This document shows, one piece after another, positions 16,928-25,943 of a stretch of DNA of 64,000 nucleotides. The stretch comes from Bog-473 sp963817735 (GTDB lineage Bacteria; Actinomycetota; Acidimicrobiia; Acidimicrobiales; RAAP-2). The translations under genes and the position numbers were made by a program. The notes under the pieces are model-generated. The model was given only the letters and a program-made list of their open reading frames with translations, was not told the DNA's origin and searched no databases. The number at the start of each line of letters is the position of its first letter. The first letter of the stretch is position 1. The DNA lies in the NCBI GenBank assembly GCA_963817735.1, contig CAWFPP010000010.1:248001-312000 (forward strand). The letters run 5' to 3'.

Positions 16928-18943
16928 ATGCTCCAATTCGTGATCGCCGGACTGGTGCTGGGAGGGATCTACGCGCTCTGCTCCGCCGGCCTGGTCATCA
17001 CGTACACGGCGTCGGGCATTCTGAATTTCGCCTTCGGTGCCATGGCGTACTTCATCGCCCGGCTCTACTACTTCCTCAATACGCAGCACGCCTGGTCCAT
17101 TTTGCCGGCAGCGGCCATCTCCATCGGTGTGGCTGCCCCGGCGCTGGGGGTGTTCCTCTACTTCGTCCTGTTCCAGCATCTGCGACTGTCCTCGCCGATG
17201 ATCAAGGTCGTGGCCACGATCGGCCTCCTCGTCGCCATCCCTTCTCTGGCCACCTTGATCTTCGGCGACCAGGCCATCAATACGGCCCCGGGGCTGGCTC
17301 CGCAGCCGGTCGCCGTCTACCAGGTCTTCGGCGTTGCGGTCACGCTCGATCAGGTCATCGTCTACGCGTGCGTGCTCGTGACCGTGGTCGCCGGCGCGCT
17401 GATCCTGCGCTACACCGACGTCGGCCTCAAAGTGCGGGCGATGGTCGACTCGCCGGCGATGACCGACCTGTCGGGCACGAACCCGACCTTCATCTCCGTC
17501 GGGGTCTGGGCCGTCAGCACCTTCTTCGCCGGGCTGGCGGGAGTGCTGGCCGCTCCGATCGTCGGGCTCGACCCCAACAAGTTCACGATCCTCATTGCGG
17601 CGTCGTTCGCAGCCGTTGTGGCGGCGCGGCTGCGGAACCTGACGGTCGCGGTGGTCGTCGCCCTCCTCATGGGCATCGCCACCTCGCTCATTGAGGGCTA
17701 TCTCCCACCCTCGAGCGCGTGGACGACGGAATTCATCGACGCCGTCCCCTTCATCGTCGTCGCCGTCGTCCTCGTCTACGAGCTGGTCCGCCGGGGGCGC
17801 GTCGGCGAGACGGACGGCTGGGGCGGCGCGCTCGATCGCGCCATCACGCCACAGGGCGAGAGCCGTCTGGCCGGTTCCACCAGCAACGTGGTCGAGGCCG
17901 CGTCGCTCGGGTTCTTCGGCCGGTACGCCGGTCCGGTGCTGCTCATCGCCGCCGTCGGCGTCCTGCCGCTCATCGTGCAGGGCTACTGGGTGGGCGTGAT
18001 GGCGGCCGGATTCGCCTACGCCGTCATCCTCCTCTCCTGGACCATCGTCACGGGAGAGGGCGGCATGCTCTGGCTCTGTCAGATCACCTTCGCGGGCGTC
18101 GGGGCCCTGACCACGGCCCAGCTGGCCAACAACCACGGCTGGCCGGTTCTGCTGGCCGTCGTGGCCGGTGGTGTGGTGGCGCTGCTCATGGGTGTCGTCG
18201 TCGGCCTGTTGAGCATCCGTCTCGGCGACCTCTATGTCGCCCTGGTGACGCTGACCTTCGGGCTGCTGATGGAGAACCTCGTCTTCACGCTCCCCAGCTT
18301 CGTCAATCAGGGCCTGGGACTCACCCTGAACCGACCGGGCTTCGCCAGCTCCGACCGCGCCTTCGCCTACCTGTGTCTGGCCATCTTCGTGATCATTGCG
18401 CTCTTCATCGTCAACTTCCGAAGATCGACGACGGGGCTGGCGCTCAATGCGGCCCGCTGGAGCGAGGCGGGAGCGAAGACCTCCGGCATCAGCGTGGTGC
18501 AACAAAAGGTCATTGCCGGAGCGCTCGCGGCCCTCATCGCAGGGATCGGCGGAGGTCTGTTCGCCCTGTCCCAGACGACCTTCCAGTCCAGCGAGTTCGC
18601 CACCTTCGAAGGCGTGGTCTGGCTGGCCGTGCTGGTCACGTGGGGTGTGCGCTCGAATGCCGCCGCGCTGCTGGGCGGGGTCTCGCTGGCGCTGCTGCCC
18701 GCCGTCACCCAGAACTACCTCCCTGTATGGACGTCAAATGTGACGCCGGTGCTCTTCGGGCTCGGCGCCGTCTCGGCGGCCAAGTACCCCGACGGCGTGC
18801 TGGCCGAGCAGAGCCGCCGGCTCCGTCGCCTGGTACTGCATGTGCGGCCGCGGCAAGACGACGCAGAGACGCTGGACTTGAGCCCGGCGACCCCGAACGG
18901 GGCGCCGGTGGCGACGGCGCGCGTGGCGGAGCACATCTCATGA
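16928..18943 (+). CDS. Fused branched-chain-type ABC permease (LivH-LivM)
   Basis: Membrane protein of 671 aa that joins both permease subunits of a LivHMGFK-type importer. Residues 1 to about 290 match LivH (start QFVIAGLVLGGIYALCSAG, several membrane helices); about 305-650 match LivM, including the GGMLWLCQITFAGVGA and LSIRLGDLYVALVTLTFG segments. A cytoplasmic tail follows. Importers of this family take up branched-chain amino acids but also carboxylates, amides and aromatic acids. Start is ATG at 16928 after a AGAAGGGG-like ribosome site. The stop codon overlaps the ATG of the ATPase gene. Fusion means one chain carries the whole transmembrane pore half-pair. Confidence 0.9.
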   Translation: MLQFVIAGLVLGGIYALCSAGLVITYTASGILNFAFGAMAYFIARLYYFLNTQHAWSILPAAAISIGVAAPALGVFLYFVLFQHLRLSSPMIKVVATIGLLVAIPSLATLIFGDQAINTAPGLAPQPVAVYQVFGVAVTLDQVIVYACVLVTVVAGALILRYTDVGLKVRAMVDSPAMTDLSGTNPTFISVGVWAVSTFFAGLAGVLAAPIVGLDPNKFTILIAASFAAVVAARLRNLTVAVVVALLMGIATSLIEGYLPPSSAWTTEFIDAVPFIVVAVVLVYELVRRGRVGETDGWGGALDRAITPQGESRLAGSTSNVVEAASLGFFGRYAGPVLLIAAVGVLPLIVQGYWVGVMAAGFAYAVILLSWTIVTGEGGMLWLCQITFAGVGALTTAQLANNHGWPVLLAVVAGGVVALLMGVVVGLLSIRLGDLYVALVTLTFGLLMENLVFTLPSFVNQGLGLTLNRPGFASSDRAFAYLCLAIFVIIALFIVNFRRSTTGLALNAARWSEAGAKTSGISVVQQKVIAGALAALIAGIGGGLFALSQTTFQSSEFATFEGVVWLAVLVTWGVRSNAAALLGGVSLALLPAVTQNYLPVWTSNVTPVLFGLGAVSAAKYPDGVLAEQSRRLRRLVLHVRPRQDDAETLDLSPATPNGAPVATARVAEHIS

Positions 18944-19809
18944 TGCCGGCCCCGAGCGAGGCCGCTCCCGCCGTCGGAGCGGGGGACGCCGCCTTGGTGG
19001 CCAGCGGTATCACGGTCCGCTTCGGCGGTCTCACGGCCCTTTCCGCAGTCAGTCTCGAGGTCCGACCGGGGCAGATCGCCGGCCTGGTCGGCCCGAACGG
19101 TGCCGGAAAATCAACGCTCCTGGCCGTACTCTCCGGCCTCCTGCGCCCCAACGCGGGCCGTGTGCACCTGCACGGAGTTGACGTGACCAACGCATCGTGC
19201 CGGGCTCGGGCGAGGAAGGGCTTGGCCCGGACGTTCCAGCAGCCCGAGCTCTTCATGGGGCTCACGGTGCGCGAGCACCTCGCACTGGCCCATCGGGCCC
19301 GGGTGTCCCCGAACCGCCTGTGGCGCGACATGCTCGATCCCCGTTCCCTTCTCCCGCCCTCGAAGCAGGAGACCGACCGGCTGAACGAGCTACTCGAGCT
19401 GCTGCGGCTGACCAGGGTGGAGAATGCGCCGGTGGCGGCTCTGCCACTCGGCATCCTCCGCCTGGTCGAAGTGGGGAGGGCTCTGGCCAGCGAGCCGAAC
19501 GTGCTGCTCCTCGACGAGCCGCTCTCCGGTCTCGACATCAAGGCGTCGGAGAGCCTGCTGGCGGTCTTCCGGCAGATCGTCGATCAACCGGACCACCCGG
19601 TCTCGCTCATCATGGTGGAGCACGACGTGGCGGCTGTCCTTTCGCTGTCCGACATCGTGTTCGTGCTCGACTTCGGTGAGCGCATCGCCGTCGGGAGCCC
19701 GGAGGAGATCCGCACCGACCCCGCGGTGCGCGCCGCCTACCTGGGGGACACCGACCCGGAGCCGGGTCCGCCCGCCGAGCCGGCGCCCGGCAGGGGAGAC
19801 CCGGCATGA
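18940..19809 (+). CDS. livG: LivG-type ABC transporter ATP-binding protein
   Basis: ATPase of 289 aa for the importer. Walker A GPNGAGKST is at 51-59, the Q-loop in TFQQPELF, Walker B in LLLDEPLSGLD, and the H-loop in MVEHDVAAV. The signature is LPLGILRLVEVGRAL where LivG proteins usually have a LPYG-Q-RRLEIARAL form, so the conserved Gln is replaced by Ile. The gene starts at ATG 18940, overlapping the permease stop (ATGA), and ends with a four-base overlap into the next ATPase gene. These overlaps show a tightly coupled operon. The C-terminal 25 residues are Pro/Glu/Gly-rich and probably disordered. Confidence 0.9.
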   Translation: MMPAPSEAAPAVGAGDAALVASGITVRFGGLTALSAVSLEVRPGQIAGLVGPNGAGKSTLLAVLSGLLRPNAGRVHLHGVDVTNASCRARARKGLARTFQQPELFMGLTVREHLALAHRARVSPNRLWRDMLDPRSLLPPSKQETDRLNELLELLRLTRVENAPVAALPLGILRLVEVGRALASEPNVLLLDEPLSGLDIKASESLLAVFRQIVDQPDHPVSLIMVEHDVAAVLSLSDIVFVLDFGERIAVGSPEEIRTDPAVRAAYLGDTDPEPGPPAEPAPGRGDPA

Positions 19810-20555
19810 CCGAACCCCTCCTGAAAGTCGATGAGCTCGATGTGCGGTATGGCTCGTCGCGTGCGCTCTTCGGCGTGTCGCTCACCGTGGATCCGGGCAC
19901 AGTGCTCGCCGTGCTCGGCGCCAACGGCGCGGGCAAGAGCACGCTGGCCCGTGCGATCTCGGGCCTGGTGCCGACGACGCTCGGGCGGGTCTCCTTCGAC
20001 GGGCAGGACATCACCGGGCAGCCGGCGCACCGCATCCGCAAGCTCGGCCTGACCTACATCCCGGAGGGACGGGGCATCTTCCCCGGACTCTCCGTCGTCG
20101 ACAATCTGCGCATGGCGGTGGCGCAGGAGAAGCGGCAGGAGCGTGCCGCGGCCATCGACCGGGCCATCGACCGTTTCCCTGTGCTCGGGCAACGGCGGGC
20201 GCAGCGGGCCGGCAGCCTCTCGGGTGGGGAGCAGCAGATGCTGGCCCTGGCCCGGGCACTGGCCGTCTCGCCCAAGCTGATCATCGCCGACGAGATGTCA
20301 CTGGGCCTGGCCCCGATCGTGACCGAGTCCGTCTTCCAGGGCCTGGAGGAGGCGCGCCAATCCGGCATCACGATCGTGCTGACCGAGCAGTTCGTCCACC
20401 GTGCGCTCGCCATGGCGGACGCCTGCGTGATCCTGATGCGCGGGCGGGTGGGTTGGTACGGGCCAGCTGGGGAGGCCGGCCAGGAGGTGATCGACCGCTA
20501 TCTCGGTGATGCCGAGCCCGCGACCCCTGCGGCGGCCGGCGGTTCGCTAGGGTAA
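19806..20555 (+). CDS. livF: LivF-type ABC transporter ATP-binding protein
   Basis: Second ATPase of the importer, 249 aa. Walker A GANGAGKST is at 38-46, the Q-loop lies in YIPEGRGIFPGLSV, the signature is SLSGGEQQMLALARAL, Walker B is LIIADEMSLGLAP, and the switch region is LTEQFVHRAL, where LivF proteins have Glu-Gln in place of Glu-His. All these are standard for LivF. It works as a heterodimer with the LivG-type protein. The gene overlaps livG by four bases (ATGA) and is followed about 90 bases later by the periplasm-type binding protein. Confidence 0.92.
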   Translation: MTEPLLKVDELDVRYGSSRALFGVSLTVDPGTVLAVLGANGAGKSTLARAISGLVPTTLGRVSFDGQDITGQPAHRIRKLGLTYIPEGRGIFPGLSVVDNLRMAVAQEKRQERAAAIDRAIDRFPVLGQRRAQRAGSLSGGEQQMLALARALAVSPKLIIADEMSLGLAPIVTESVFQGLEEARQSGITIVLTEQFVHRALAMADACVILMRGRVGWYGPAGEAGQEVIDRYLGDAEPATPAAAGGSLG

Positions 20556-20646
20556 CGAACGGTCATTACAGAACCCGAGCGCCCGCTCAGCGTATGACCC
20601 CACGTGAGGGATCTTCCGGCAGGGGATCCGGGGAGGCTTTCGAGAC

Positions 20647-21927
20647 GTGCAGACACCGATGAACCGAGCCCGGCGCGGCACAACGAGGCGACAGCGCCGG
20701 GCGATCGCCCCGGTGGCCCTGGCCATGCTGGCCGGCCTGCCGCTCCTCCTCGTGGGCACGACTGCGATCACGTCGGCCGCCGCCACGCCCGCCCCGATCA
20801 CCATCGCCTACATCACCGACCTCACGGGCGAGGGCGGGTCCGAGAACGCCACGTCGCCTTCCGGCTTCGAGGCCCGGCTGGACCTGCAGAACGCCGAGGG
20901 AGGCGTGAACGGGCACAAGCTCGTCCCACTCGTCATCGACGACCAGACGAGCCCGACCGAGATCGTCACGGCCGTGCAGAGCGCCATCGCCAAGGGTGCC
21001 TTCGGCATCGTCTCGCAGAGCCCGGTGATGTTCCTGGCGGCCAAGTACCCCCAAGAGGCCGGCCTGCCGGTGACCGGGACGTACGACGACGGCCCGGAGT
21101 GGGGCGAGCAGCCGTACACCAACATGTTCGCCGCGGACAACGGCAGCGTCGACCCGAAGTACCCGGTCAACACGCAGCTGGGCGACCTGTTCAAGAAGCT
21201 GGGCGCGACGGTCCTCGGCGCGTACGGCTACAGCATCTCGCCGTCGTCCAGCCGAGCCGCCATCGGCACCGCAGATTCGTTCAAGAACGCCGGCGGGAAG
21301 GTCGGCGTGCTCGACACCACGGTTCCCTTCGGTGGCGTCGACTTCACAGCCGAAGCGTTGACCGCCAAACAGAACGGCGTCAACGCGATCTCGCCCTCCA
21401 TGGACGCCAACTCCAACTACGCCCTGGCGACTGCGCTGAAGCAGGCCGGTGTGAAGATAAAGGCGGCGATCTACGCCACCGGGTACGAGCCCGACGTGAT
21501 CCACTCCGCGGTCTGGTCGACCCTGCAGGGTGGCTACTTCCTCTCCCTGTTCCGTCCCTGGGACCTGCCCAACGCGGCGACGGAGCAGATGCAGGCCGCC
21601 ATGGAGAAGTACGCGCACTTCACCAAGAGCGATTTCCCGAACTTCGGCCAGTACGAGTCGTGGGCGGGGGCTGACCTGATGATCAAGGGGTTGCAGTTGG
21701 CCGGTGCCAACCCGACCCGTGCCGCGGTGATCAAGGACCTGCGGGGGCTGAAGTCCTACAACGTCAACGGGCTGCTGCCGGTCAACCTCGACTATGCGAC
21801 TGACTTCGGGCACAACCCGCCCAAGACGTGCGCCTGGATCATGAAGGCGGTACCGAGCGGATTCACGCCGATTTCGTCGCAGCCCTCGTGCGGGACGGAC
21901 CTTGCCGGGACGTCTACCGCGGGCTGA
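20647..21927 (+). CDS. LivK-type substrate-binding protein, copy 1
   Basis: Extracellular binding protein of the importer, 426 aa. A twin-Arg-poor but basic N-terminus and a hydrophobic segment (about residues 20-46) form a signal sequence ending near the Ala-Ala-Ala region. The mature part matches type I periplasmic binding proteins (Peripla_BP_6): ITIAYITDLTGEGG at the start, DDQTSPTEIVTAVQ, then alternating domains. No lipobox Cys is visible, so anchoring is unclear. Start is GTG at 20647, with an alternative ATG at 20659. It is about half identical by eye to the orphan copy at 29.7-30.9 kb, sharing YPVNT, SPSSSR.AIGT and FPNF.QYESW, which suggests two ligands for one permease. Confidence 0.88.
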   Translation: MQTPMNRARRGTTRRQRRAIAPVALAMLAGLPLLLVGTTAITSAAATPAPITIAYITDLTGEGGSENATSPSGFEARLDLQNAEGGVNGHKLVPLVIDDQTSPTEIVTAVQSAIAKGAFGIVSQSPVMFLAAKYPQEAGLPVTGTYDDGPEWGEQPYTNMFAADNGSVDPKYPVNTQLGDLFKKLGATVLGAYGYSISPSSSRAAIGTADSFKNAGGKVGVLDTTVPFGGVDFTAEALTAKQNGVNAISPSMDANSNYALATALKQAGVKIKAAIYATGYEPDVIHSAVWSTLQGGYFLSLFRPWDLPNAATEQMQAAMEKYAHFTKSDFPNFGQYESWAGADLMIKGLQLAGANPTRAAVIKDLRGLKSYNVNGLLPVNLDYATDFGHNPPKTCAWIMKAVPSGFTPISSQPSCGTDLAGTSTAG

Positions 21928-21948
21928 TCATTCGGGCCGTGCCGGGCC

Positions 21949-22788
21949 TCAGCGGAGCCGCCACTTGGGCCGGGACGCCGTCTCCCGGAAGATTTCCTGG
22001 CCTCCCGCCACGTTGTCGAAGAGGGTGCCAAGCGTGACGAACGTGGACACCTGCGAAAGGGCGTCGCGCCGGCCGAGCTCGTGCGTCATCCAGATGGCCC
22101 GCAACGTGCCCTGAATGGCCATGGCGGGCGCCGACGCGATCGCCCGTGCCACCCACAAGGCCCGGTCGAGGAGCTCCGCCGCCGGCAGGACCTCCGACAC
22201 GAGGCCCACCTGATGGGCCCGCTCGGCCGACATGCGCTCCCAGGCCCCGAGGAGCATCACCCGGAGCACCTCACCGAGGGGCAGCTTCTGCAGCAGGTGC
22301 GTCGACTCGAAGCCGGCCACCATCCCGTACGTCACATGGGGATCGAAGAAGGTCGCATGCTCGGCGGCGATGATGATGTCCGACTCGCCGAGCATGTAGA
22401 GGGCTCCGCCACAGGCCATCCCGTTGACGGCGGCGACGATCGGCTTCCAGAGATCGTTCATCTTCGGGTTGATGTTGAACCCGGGGTCGTTGTACATGAA
22501 CGGGGTCGACACGGGCCCGGTCCTCTCCCGCATCTTGTGCCGGTTCTCCTCGTCGGCGAGATAGCTCTCCTCGATCGTCTCGCCCCGGTCGATCCCGGTG
22601 CAGAAGGCCTCGTCGCCTGCTCCGGTCAGCACGATGGCCCTGACATCGTCGTTGCTGCGCAGGCCTCTCCACAGTTCTCGCAACTCCACCTGCATCTGGT
22701 AGTTGAACGCGTTGTGCACTTCTGGACGATTCATGGTGACGGTGGCGACACCGTCCGCCTCTTCGTACAGCAGTGTCTCGAACCCCAT
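21949..22788 (-). CDS. Enoyl-CoA hydratase/isomerase family protein
   Basis: Crotonase-fold protein of 279 aa. The first oxyanion strand is seen in DEAFCTGIDRGE and the second in AVNGMACGGALYMLGESDI. A conserved phrase FFDPHVTYGMVAGFEST follows, as in crotonase-like proteins of actinobacterial clusters. The classical Glu pair of enoyl-CoA hydratase is not obvious, so the reaction could be isomerisation, hydrolysis or hydration of an acyl-CoA. It is convergent with the binding protein gene (22-base gap) and leads no clear operon; the next minus genes end 90 bases upstream. Confidence 0.82.
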   Translation of the reverse strand: MGFETLLYEEADGVATVTMNRPEVHNAFNYQMQVELRELWRGLRSNDDVRAIVLTGAGDEAFCTGIDRGETIEESYLADEENRHKMRERTGPVSTPFMYNDPGFNINPKMNDLWKPIVAAVNGMACGGALYMLGESDIIIAAEHATFFDPHVTYGMVAGFESTHLLQKLPLGEVLRVMLLGAWERMSAERAHQVGLVSEVLPAAELLDRALWVARAIASAPAMAIQGTLRAIWMTHELGRRDALSQVSTFVTLGTLFDNVAGGQEIFRETASRPKWRLR

Positions 22789-22875
22789 GCCAAATCCCCT
22801 TCGCCCCGACGCACCCAGAGCCTGGGCGGGTGGGCAGCATCACACTAACGACGGCGCCTCCGCCATACCGCTCCG

Positions 22876-23553
22876 TCAGTCAGCCGGCGGTAGGTCGTGG
22901 AAGACCGACACCCGCTGGTCGTCGAAGCTCACCAGATGCTGCAGTGGCGCTGATTCCGGCAAGGCGTCCTCATAGCTCCATGCCACGTCCGGCATTGCGA
23001 CCCCGTCGACGACGGCGTTCCAGTACGTGGCCGTGCCCTTGTAGGGGCAGTAGGTCTGTAACCGACTCCGCGTCAGTTCGACGCGCACGACGCGCTGGTC
23101 GACATAGAGGCGCGGGTCGAGTGCGGTCTCGTACACCACCATGGTGTCGGTCGTGTCGACCAGGGTGACGCCGGCCACCTCGACCCGCAGGAGCCGGTGG
23201 GAGCGCAGGCAGTCCACCCGGTGGTAGGGGTTCCGTGGATGCCCGAAGATCTGCTCGTCCTCTTCGAACCAGGCATCCGCAGCGTCCCACGCCACGGTCA
23301 CATAGCCGGGGGCATCCGCCACCTCAGCGGTCGGAAGCCCCGCCACGTCGTGCGCGGGAAACGCGAAGGTGGGCGGCTGTCCCGGGCGGTGCATCAGCAG
23401 GACGCGCTCGCTGTCGATCACCGTCTGCCCATTCTTGGTCGCCCGGACGCGCCGGCGGAACGGTTCGAGGTACGAGACGTTCTCCGGCATGGAAGCGGTG
23501 AACCGGCCCGCGGGATTGGCACTGAGCGGTCCACGACCGGTCGTCAGGCTCAC
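22876..23553 (-). CDS. DUF427 domain protein
   Basis: Protein of 225 aa made of two DUF427-type halves. The start chosen is GTG at 23553, which overlaps the stop of the upstream gene by four bases and yields a beginning SLTTGRGPLSANPAGRF that fits the usual N-terminus of the family; an ATG at 23490 would remove it. Typical phrases are RVRATKNGQTVIDSERV in the first half and TYCPYKGTATYWN with VAWSYEDALPE in the second. DUF427 proteins are small beta-rich proteins of unknown function, often beside acyl-CoA enzymes. It is the last gene of a three-gene minus-strand operon with the thioesterase fusion and the SDR. Confidence 0.82.
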   Translation of the reverse strand: MSLTTGRGPLSANPAGRFTASMPENVSYLEPFRRRVRATKNGQTVIDSERVLLMHRPGQPPTFAFPAHDVAGLPTAEVADAPGYVTVAWDAADAWFEEDEQIFGHPRNPYHRVDCLRSHRLLRVEVAGVTLVDTTDTMVVYETALDPRLYVDQRVVRVELTRSRLQTYCPYKGTATYWNAVVDGVAMPDVAWSYEDALPESAPLQHLVSFDDQRVSVFHDLPPAD

Positions 23554-24704
23554 AGGGCGGTGCGTGCGTCCATGGGCCCCTTCGCTCCGGCCGGCAGCGG
23601 TCGCACCATGGCATCGACGGAGAAGGAGGCGACGAGCGCACCACCGAGGTCGTACACCCGGTTCTCGGCATGCGTCGTGCCGGCCCCGGCGAAGGTCGAG
23701 ACATGGCGGTAGAGCAGCCAGTCGTCTGCCTTGACCGGTGCGTGCAGCGAGAGGTTGATGGCGTTGATCCCCATGGAGATCGTGGAATGGGCCTGATCCT
23801 GGCCGACCCCGGCGTGTGGGCGCAGGGCGGCGGCGATCGACATGTGGCCGGTGAATTGGGCCAGGAGGCCGGCGTGGATGGGTTGGTCCGCCGGGAGCCG
23901 GCGGAAGCGGACCCAGGCGTCGACCGTGGGGGGGCCCGTCGGCTCGTCGGAATCGTTCGAGTAGGCGGCGTCGACCACCCTGATGTCGCGCCCGGTCACC
24001 CCCATATCGTACGGTTCGCATGCGTAGGGACCCGGCACGCCGGCCAGGTCGGCGGCATGCCGGATGACGTCGTCGGAGGGCACATGGAGGAGCAGCGTGC
24101 CCGCGGCGCAGAGGCGGTCGCGCTGGAACACCTGGACCCCCAGACCGGAGAAGGTGCGGCCTGCGCTGAGCTCCGTGAGCTCGAGCCGCAGCGGCTCACG
24201 GGCGTCGGCGGCGCGCAGGAAGATCATGCCGGCCGAGACGACGCGCCGGTCCTCGACATGCCGGCCGGCGGCGACGATGGCCTGCCCGAGCATCTGGCTC
24301 CCCTCGACGACCGGCCGGCGATCGTCACTCCGGGCGACCGTGACGAAGCTGAGGCCGTCATCGGTGGGGAGCACGTCCATGACGTCGACGAGGTGGGTCG
24401 CGTCGCCCCACGTCGGAAACCGCTTGACCGTCACATCCCTCGCCGCGTCCCCTTCGGCCTCGTCGGTGACGTCGATCTGCACGCGGTCCTGGTCGAAGGC
24501 GGCGTAGCCCGTCAGCTCGGGGAGCGCTCCCGGCCGCAGGCACTCGGCGAGCCCCTCGGATGCCTGCAGATCGATGGCGGCCACGGGGAAGTAGAGGACA
24601 GGCAGCTCGCCGGGCTCCTCGGCGCAGAGGCACGAGTCGGACCGGGCCACGACCTGCCCGCCCCACGACGCGCTGGCCCGGTACGGGTAAGGCTCGATGT
24701 GCAT
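23550..24704 (-). CDS. DUF427-acyl-CoA thioesterase (TesB-like) fusion
   Basis: Protein of 384 aa from the ATG at 24704, 17 bases after the SDR stop. Residues 1 to about 110 resemble DUF427 (ASASWGGQVVARSDSCL, VLYFPVAAIDL, KRFPTWGDATHLVDV). Residues about 115-384 form a double-hotdog thioesterase II domain: SFVTVARSDDRRPVVEGSQ is split over the first hotdog, and the second has HAGLLAQFTGHMSIAAAL and MGINAINLSLHAP. TesB-type enzymes hydrolyse acyl-CoA thioesters to free acids. Having DUF427 both fused to it and encoded alone next to it implies that DUF427 serves the same acyl substrate (inference). Confidence 0.8.
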   Translation of the reverse strand: MHIEPYPYRASASWGGQVVARSDSCLCAEEPGELPVLYFPVAAIDLQASEGLAECLRPGALPELTGYAAFDQDRVQIDVTDEAEGDAARDVTVKRFPTWGDATHLVDVMDVLPTDDGLSFVTVARSDDRRPVVEGSQMLGQAIVAAGRHVEDRRVVSAGMIFLRAADAREPLRLELTELSAGRTFSGLGVQVFQRDRLCAAGTLLLHVPSDDVIRHAADLAGVPGPYACEPYDMGVTGRDIRVVDAAYSNDSDEPTGPPTVDAWVRFRRLPADQPIHAGLLAQFTGHMSIAAALRPHAGVGQDQAHSTISMGINAINLSLHAPVKADDWLLYRHVSTFAGAGTTHAENRVYDLGGALVASFSVDAMVRPLPAGAKGPMDARTAL

Positions 24705-24721
24705 ACGCCGGCGAGAGGTGC

Positions 24722-25474
24722 TCAGCTCTCCCCGGAGGCGCGGGCGGCGACCGTGACGGAGGGGATGGAGACGCCGCCGCCGTGACGGAGGACGGTGTCG
24801 ACGACGGTGATGAGGTCCTCGACGTCGACGAACGAGCCGTTCATGTAGTTGCGGGCGAACCAGACCGGCATCACGTCTGCCGCAAGCTCCTGGTCCCAGC
24901 CGTCGGCGAAGCCGGGTGTCGAGTCGCCCTGGCCGCCCATGCACTCCCCGACGACGACCCGGGTGAACCCCACGGTCGGGTGCTCCGCCCGCCACGCTTC
25001 GACGAGCTTGTCCAGCGCCGCCTTGCTCACCGCGTAAGCCCCGAGACCGGGCCACGGGGGCGTCACCGAAGCGCTCACCGAGGACAAATAGACGGCGGTG
25101 CCCGACGACTCGGTCAGGTAGGGCAGTGCGGCGGCCGTCACCAGCGCCGCTCCCATCACGTTCGTGTCGAACACTCGCCTCCAGGTCTCCGCGTCCATGT
25201 CGGCGAGCCGGACGAGGGGACCGATGCCCGGCGCATAGACGAGGGCGTCGATGCCCCCCAGCCCCTCTGCGGCCTGCCGCACCGCAGACTGGCAGGACTC
25301 CGTGCTGGTGACGTCACACGTGACGGCCAGCGTCCCCGGCCCGGCCTCCTTGGCGGCACCCTCGAGCCGCTGCTGCCGGCGGGCCAGCAGGGCGGTCTGC
25401 GCGCCGCGCTGGGCGAGCCCGATACCGATGCACCGCCCGAGCCCGCTCGATGCTCCTACGACGATCGTCCGCAA
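24722..25474 (-). CDS. Short-chain dehydrogenase/reductase
   Basis: SDR of 250 aa. The nucleotide motif GASSGLG is at residues 7-13, directly at the N-terminus; the NNAG-equivalent reads YAPG; catalytic Ser lies in YLSSVSAS and Tyr/Lys in YAVSK. An Arg-Arg pair (LLARRQQRL) after strand 2 suggests NADP(H). The substrate is unknown. It is the first gene of the operon with the DUF427-thioesterase and DUF427 genes, and divergent from the amidohydrolase at 25.9 kb across a 469-base spacer. Length and motifs are normal. Confidence 0.87.
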   Translation of the reverse strand: MRTIVVGASSGLGRCIGIGLAQRGAQTALLARRQQRLEGAAKEAGPGTLAVTCDVTSTESCQSAVRQAAEGLGGIDALVYAPGIGPLVRLADMDAETWRRVFDTNVMGAALVTAAALPYLTESSGTAVYLSSVSASVTPPWPGLGAYAVSKAALDKLVEAWRAEHPTVGFTRVVVGECMGGQGDSTPGFADGWDQELAADVMPVWFARNYMNGSFVDVEDLITVVDTVLRHGGGVSIPSVTVAARASGES

Positions 25475-25943
25475 CGCCCCTCCTTCGATCTGCTGACGCC
25501 GATGTTAGGCACCTTTGTGCGGTGTCGCCCCGGTGGCTCCACGGGTCCCCTGGGGGCTGCTCACGCCCGCAGGCATGCCGGGCCGGTTGCCGGCACCAGG
25601 CCCGGGGGTCCGTCCGGGGGGTGCGCAATGACGCAGCTGTTAGAGACCGGGCCCTTGGCGCGCCGCAGCCCCGCTCGAGGCGGGGCTGCAACGGTGCCAC
25701 CTGGTGCGTCCGAGCGATGCGACCCCGCCCCGGGGGGTGAGGGGACGCGGGGCCGAATCGCTGAGAACGACATTGACATCCGGTTGTTACAACATCGTTG
25801 CATTCATCGCGCTCCCACATTCGGAATGCATAAAAAGACCGTAAGTGGGCTGCGGTTGCTGTCCGCCCGAGCCTGGTTCCGTGGGTGACCGATCGTTAAC
25901 ATGACTGTCTCGCACGCCGAAGCCGTGCGGAAAAGGGGGCACG
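25475..25943. other. 469-base divergent intergenic region with strong hairpins
   Basis: No gene is seen. It contains a perfect 10-bp hairpin (GCAGCCCCGC at 25665-25674, loop TCGAG, GCGGGGCTGC at 25680-25689) and a longer bulged hairpin with CCGGGCC at 25578-25584 and GGCCCGG at 25599-25605. Neither is followed by a T-run. It is far longer than other spacers here, so a small RNA or a complex control region is possible. Confidence 0.5.
25769..25783 (+). promoter_or_regulatory. Candidate operator in the SDR/amidohydrolase spacer (motif d)
   Basis: GACATTGACATCCGG shares GACATTGAC and the following TC with the element at 13,092. It lies about 160 bases before the amidohydrolase start and about 295 bases before the divergent SDR start. 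The second palindrome arm is weak. Confidence 0.3.

Noticed and set aside
16826..18505. 559-codon minus frame rich in Asp, Gly, His and Arg
   Set aside because: Antisense shadow of the LivHM permease gene.
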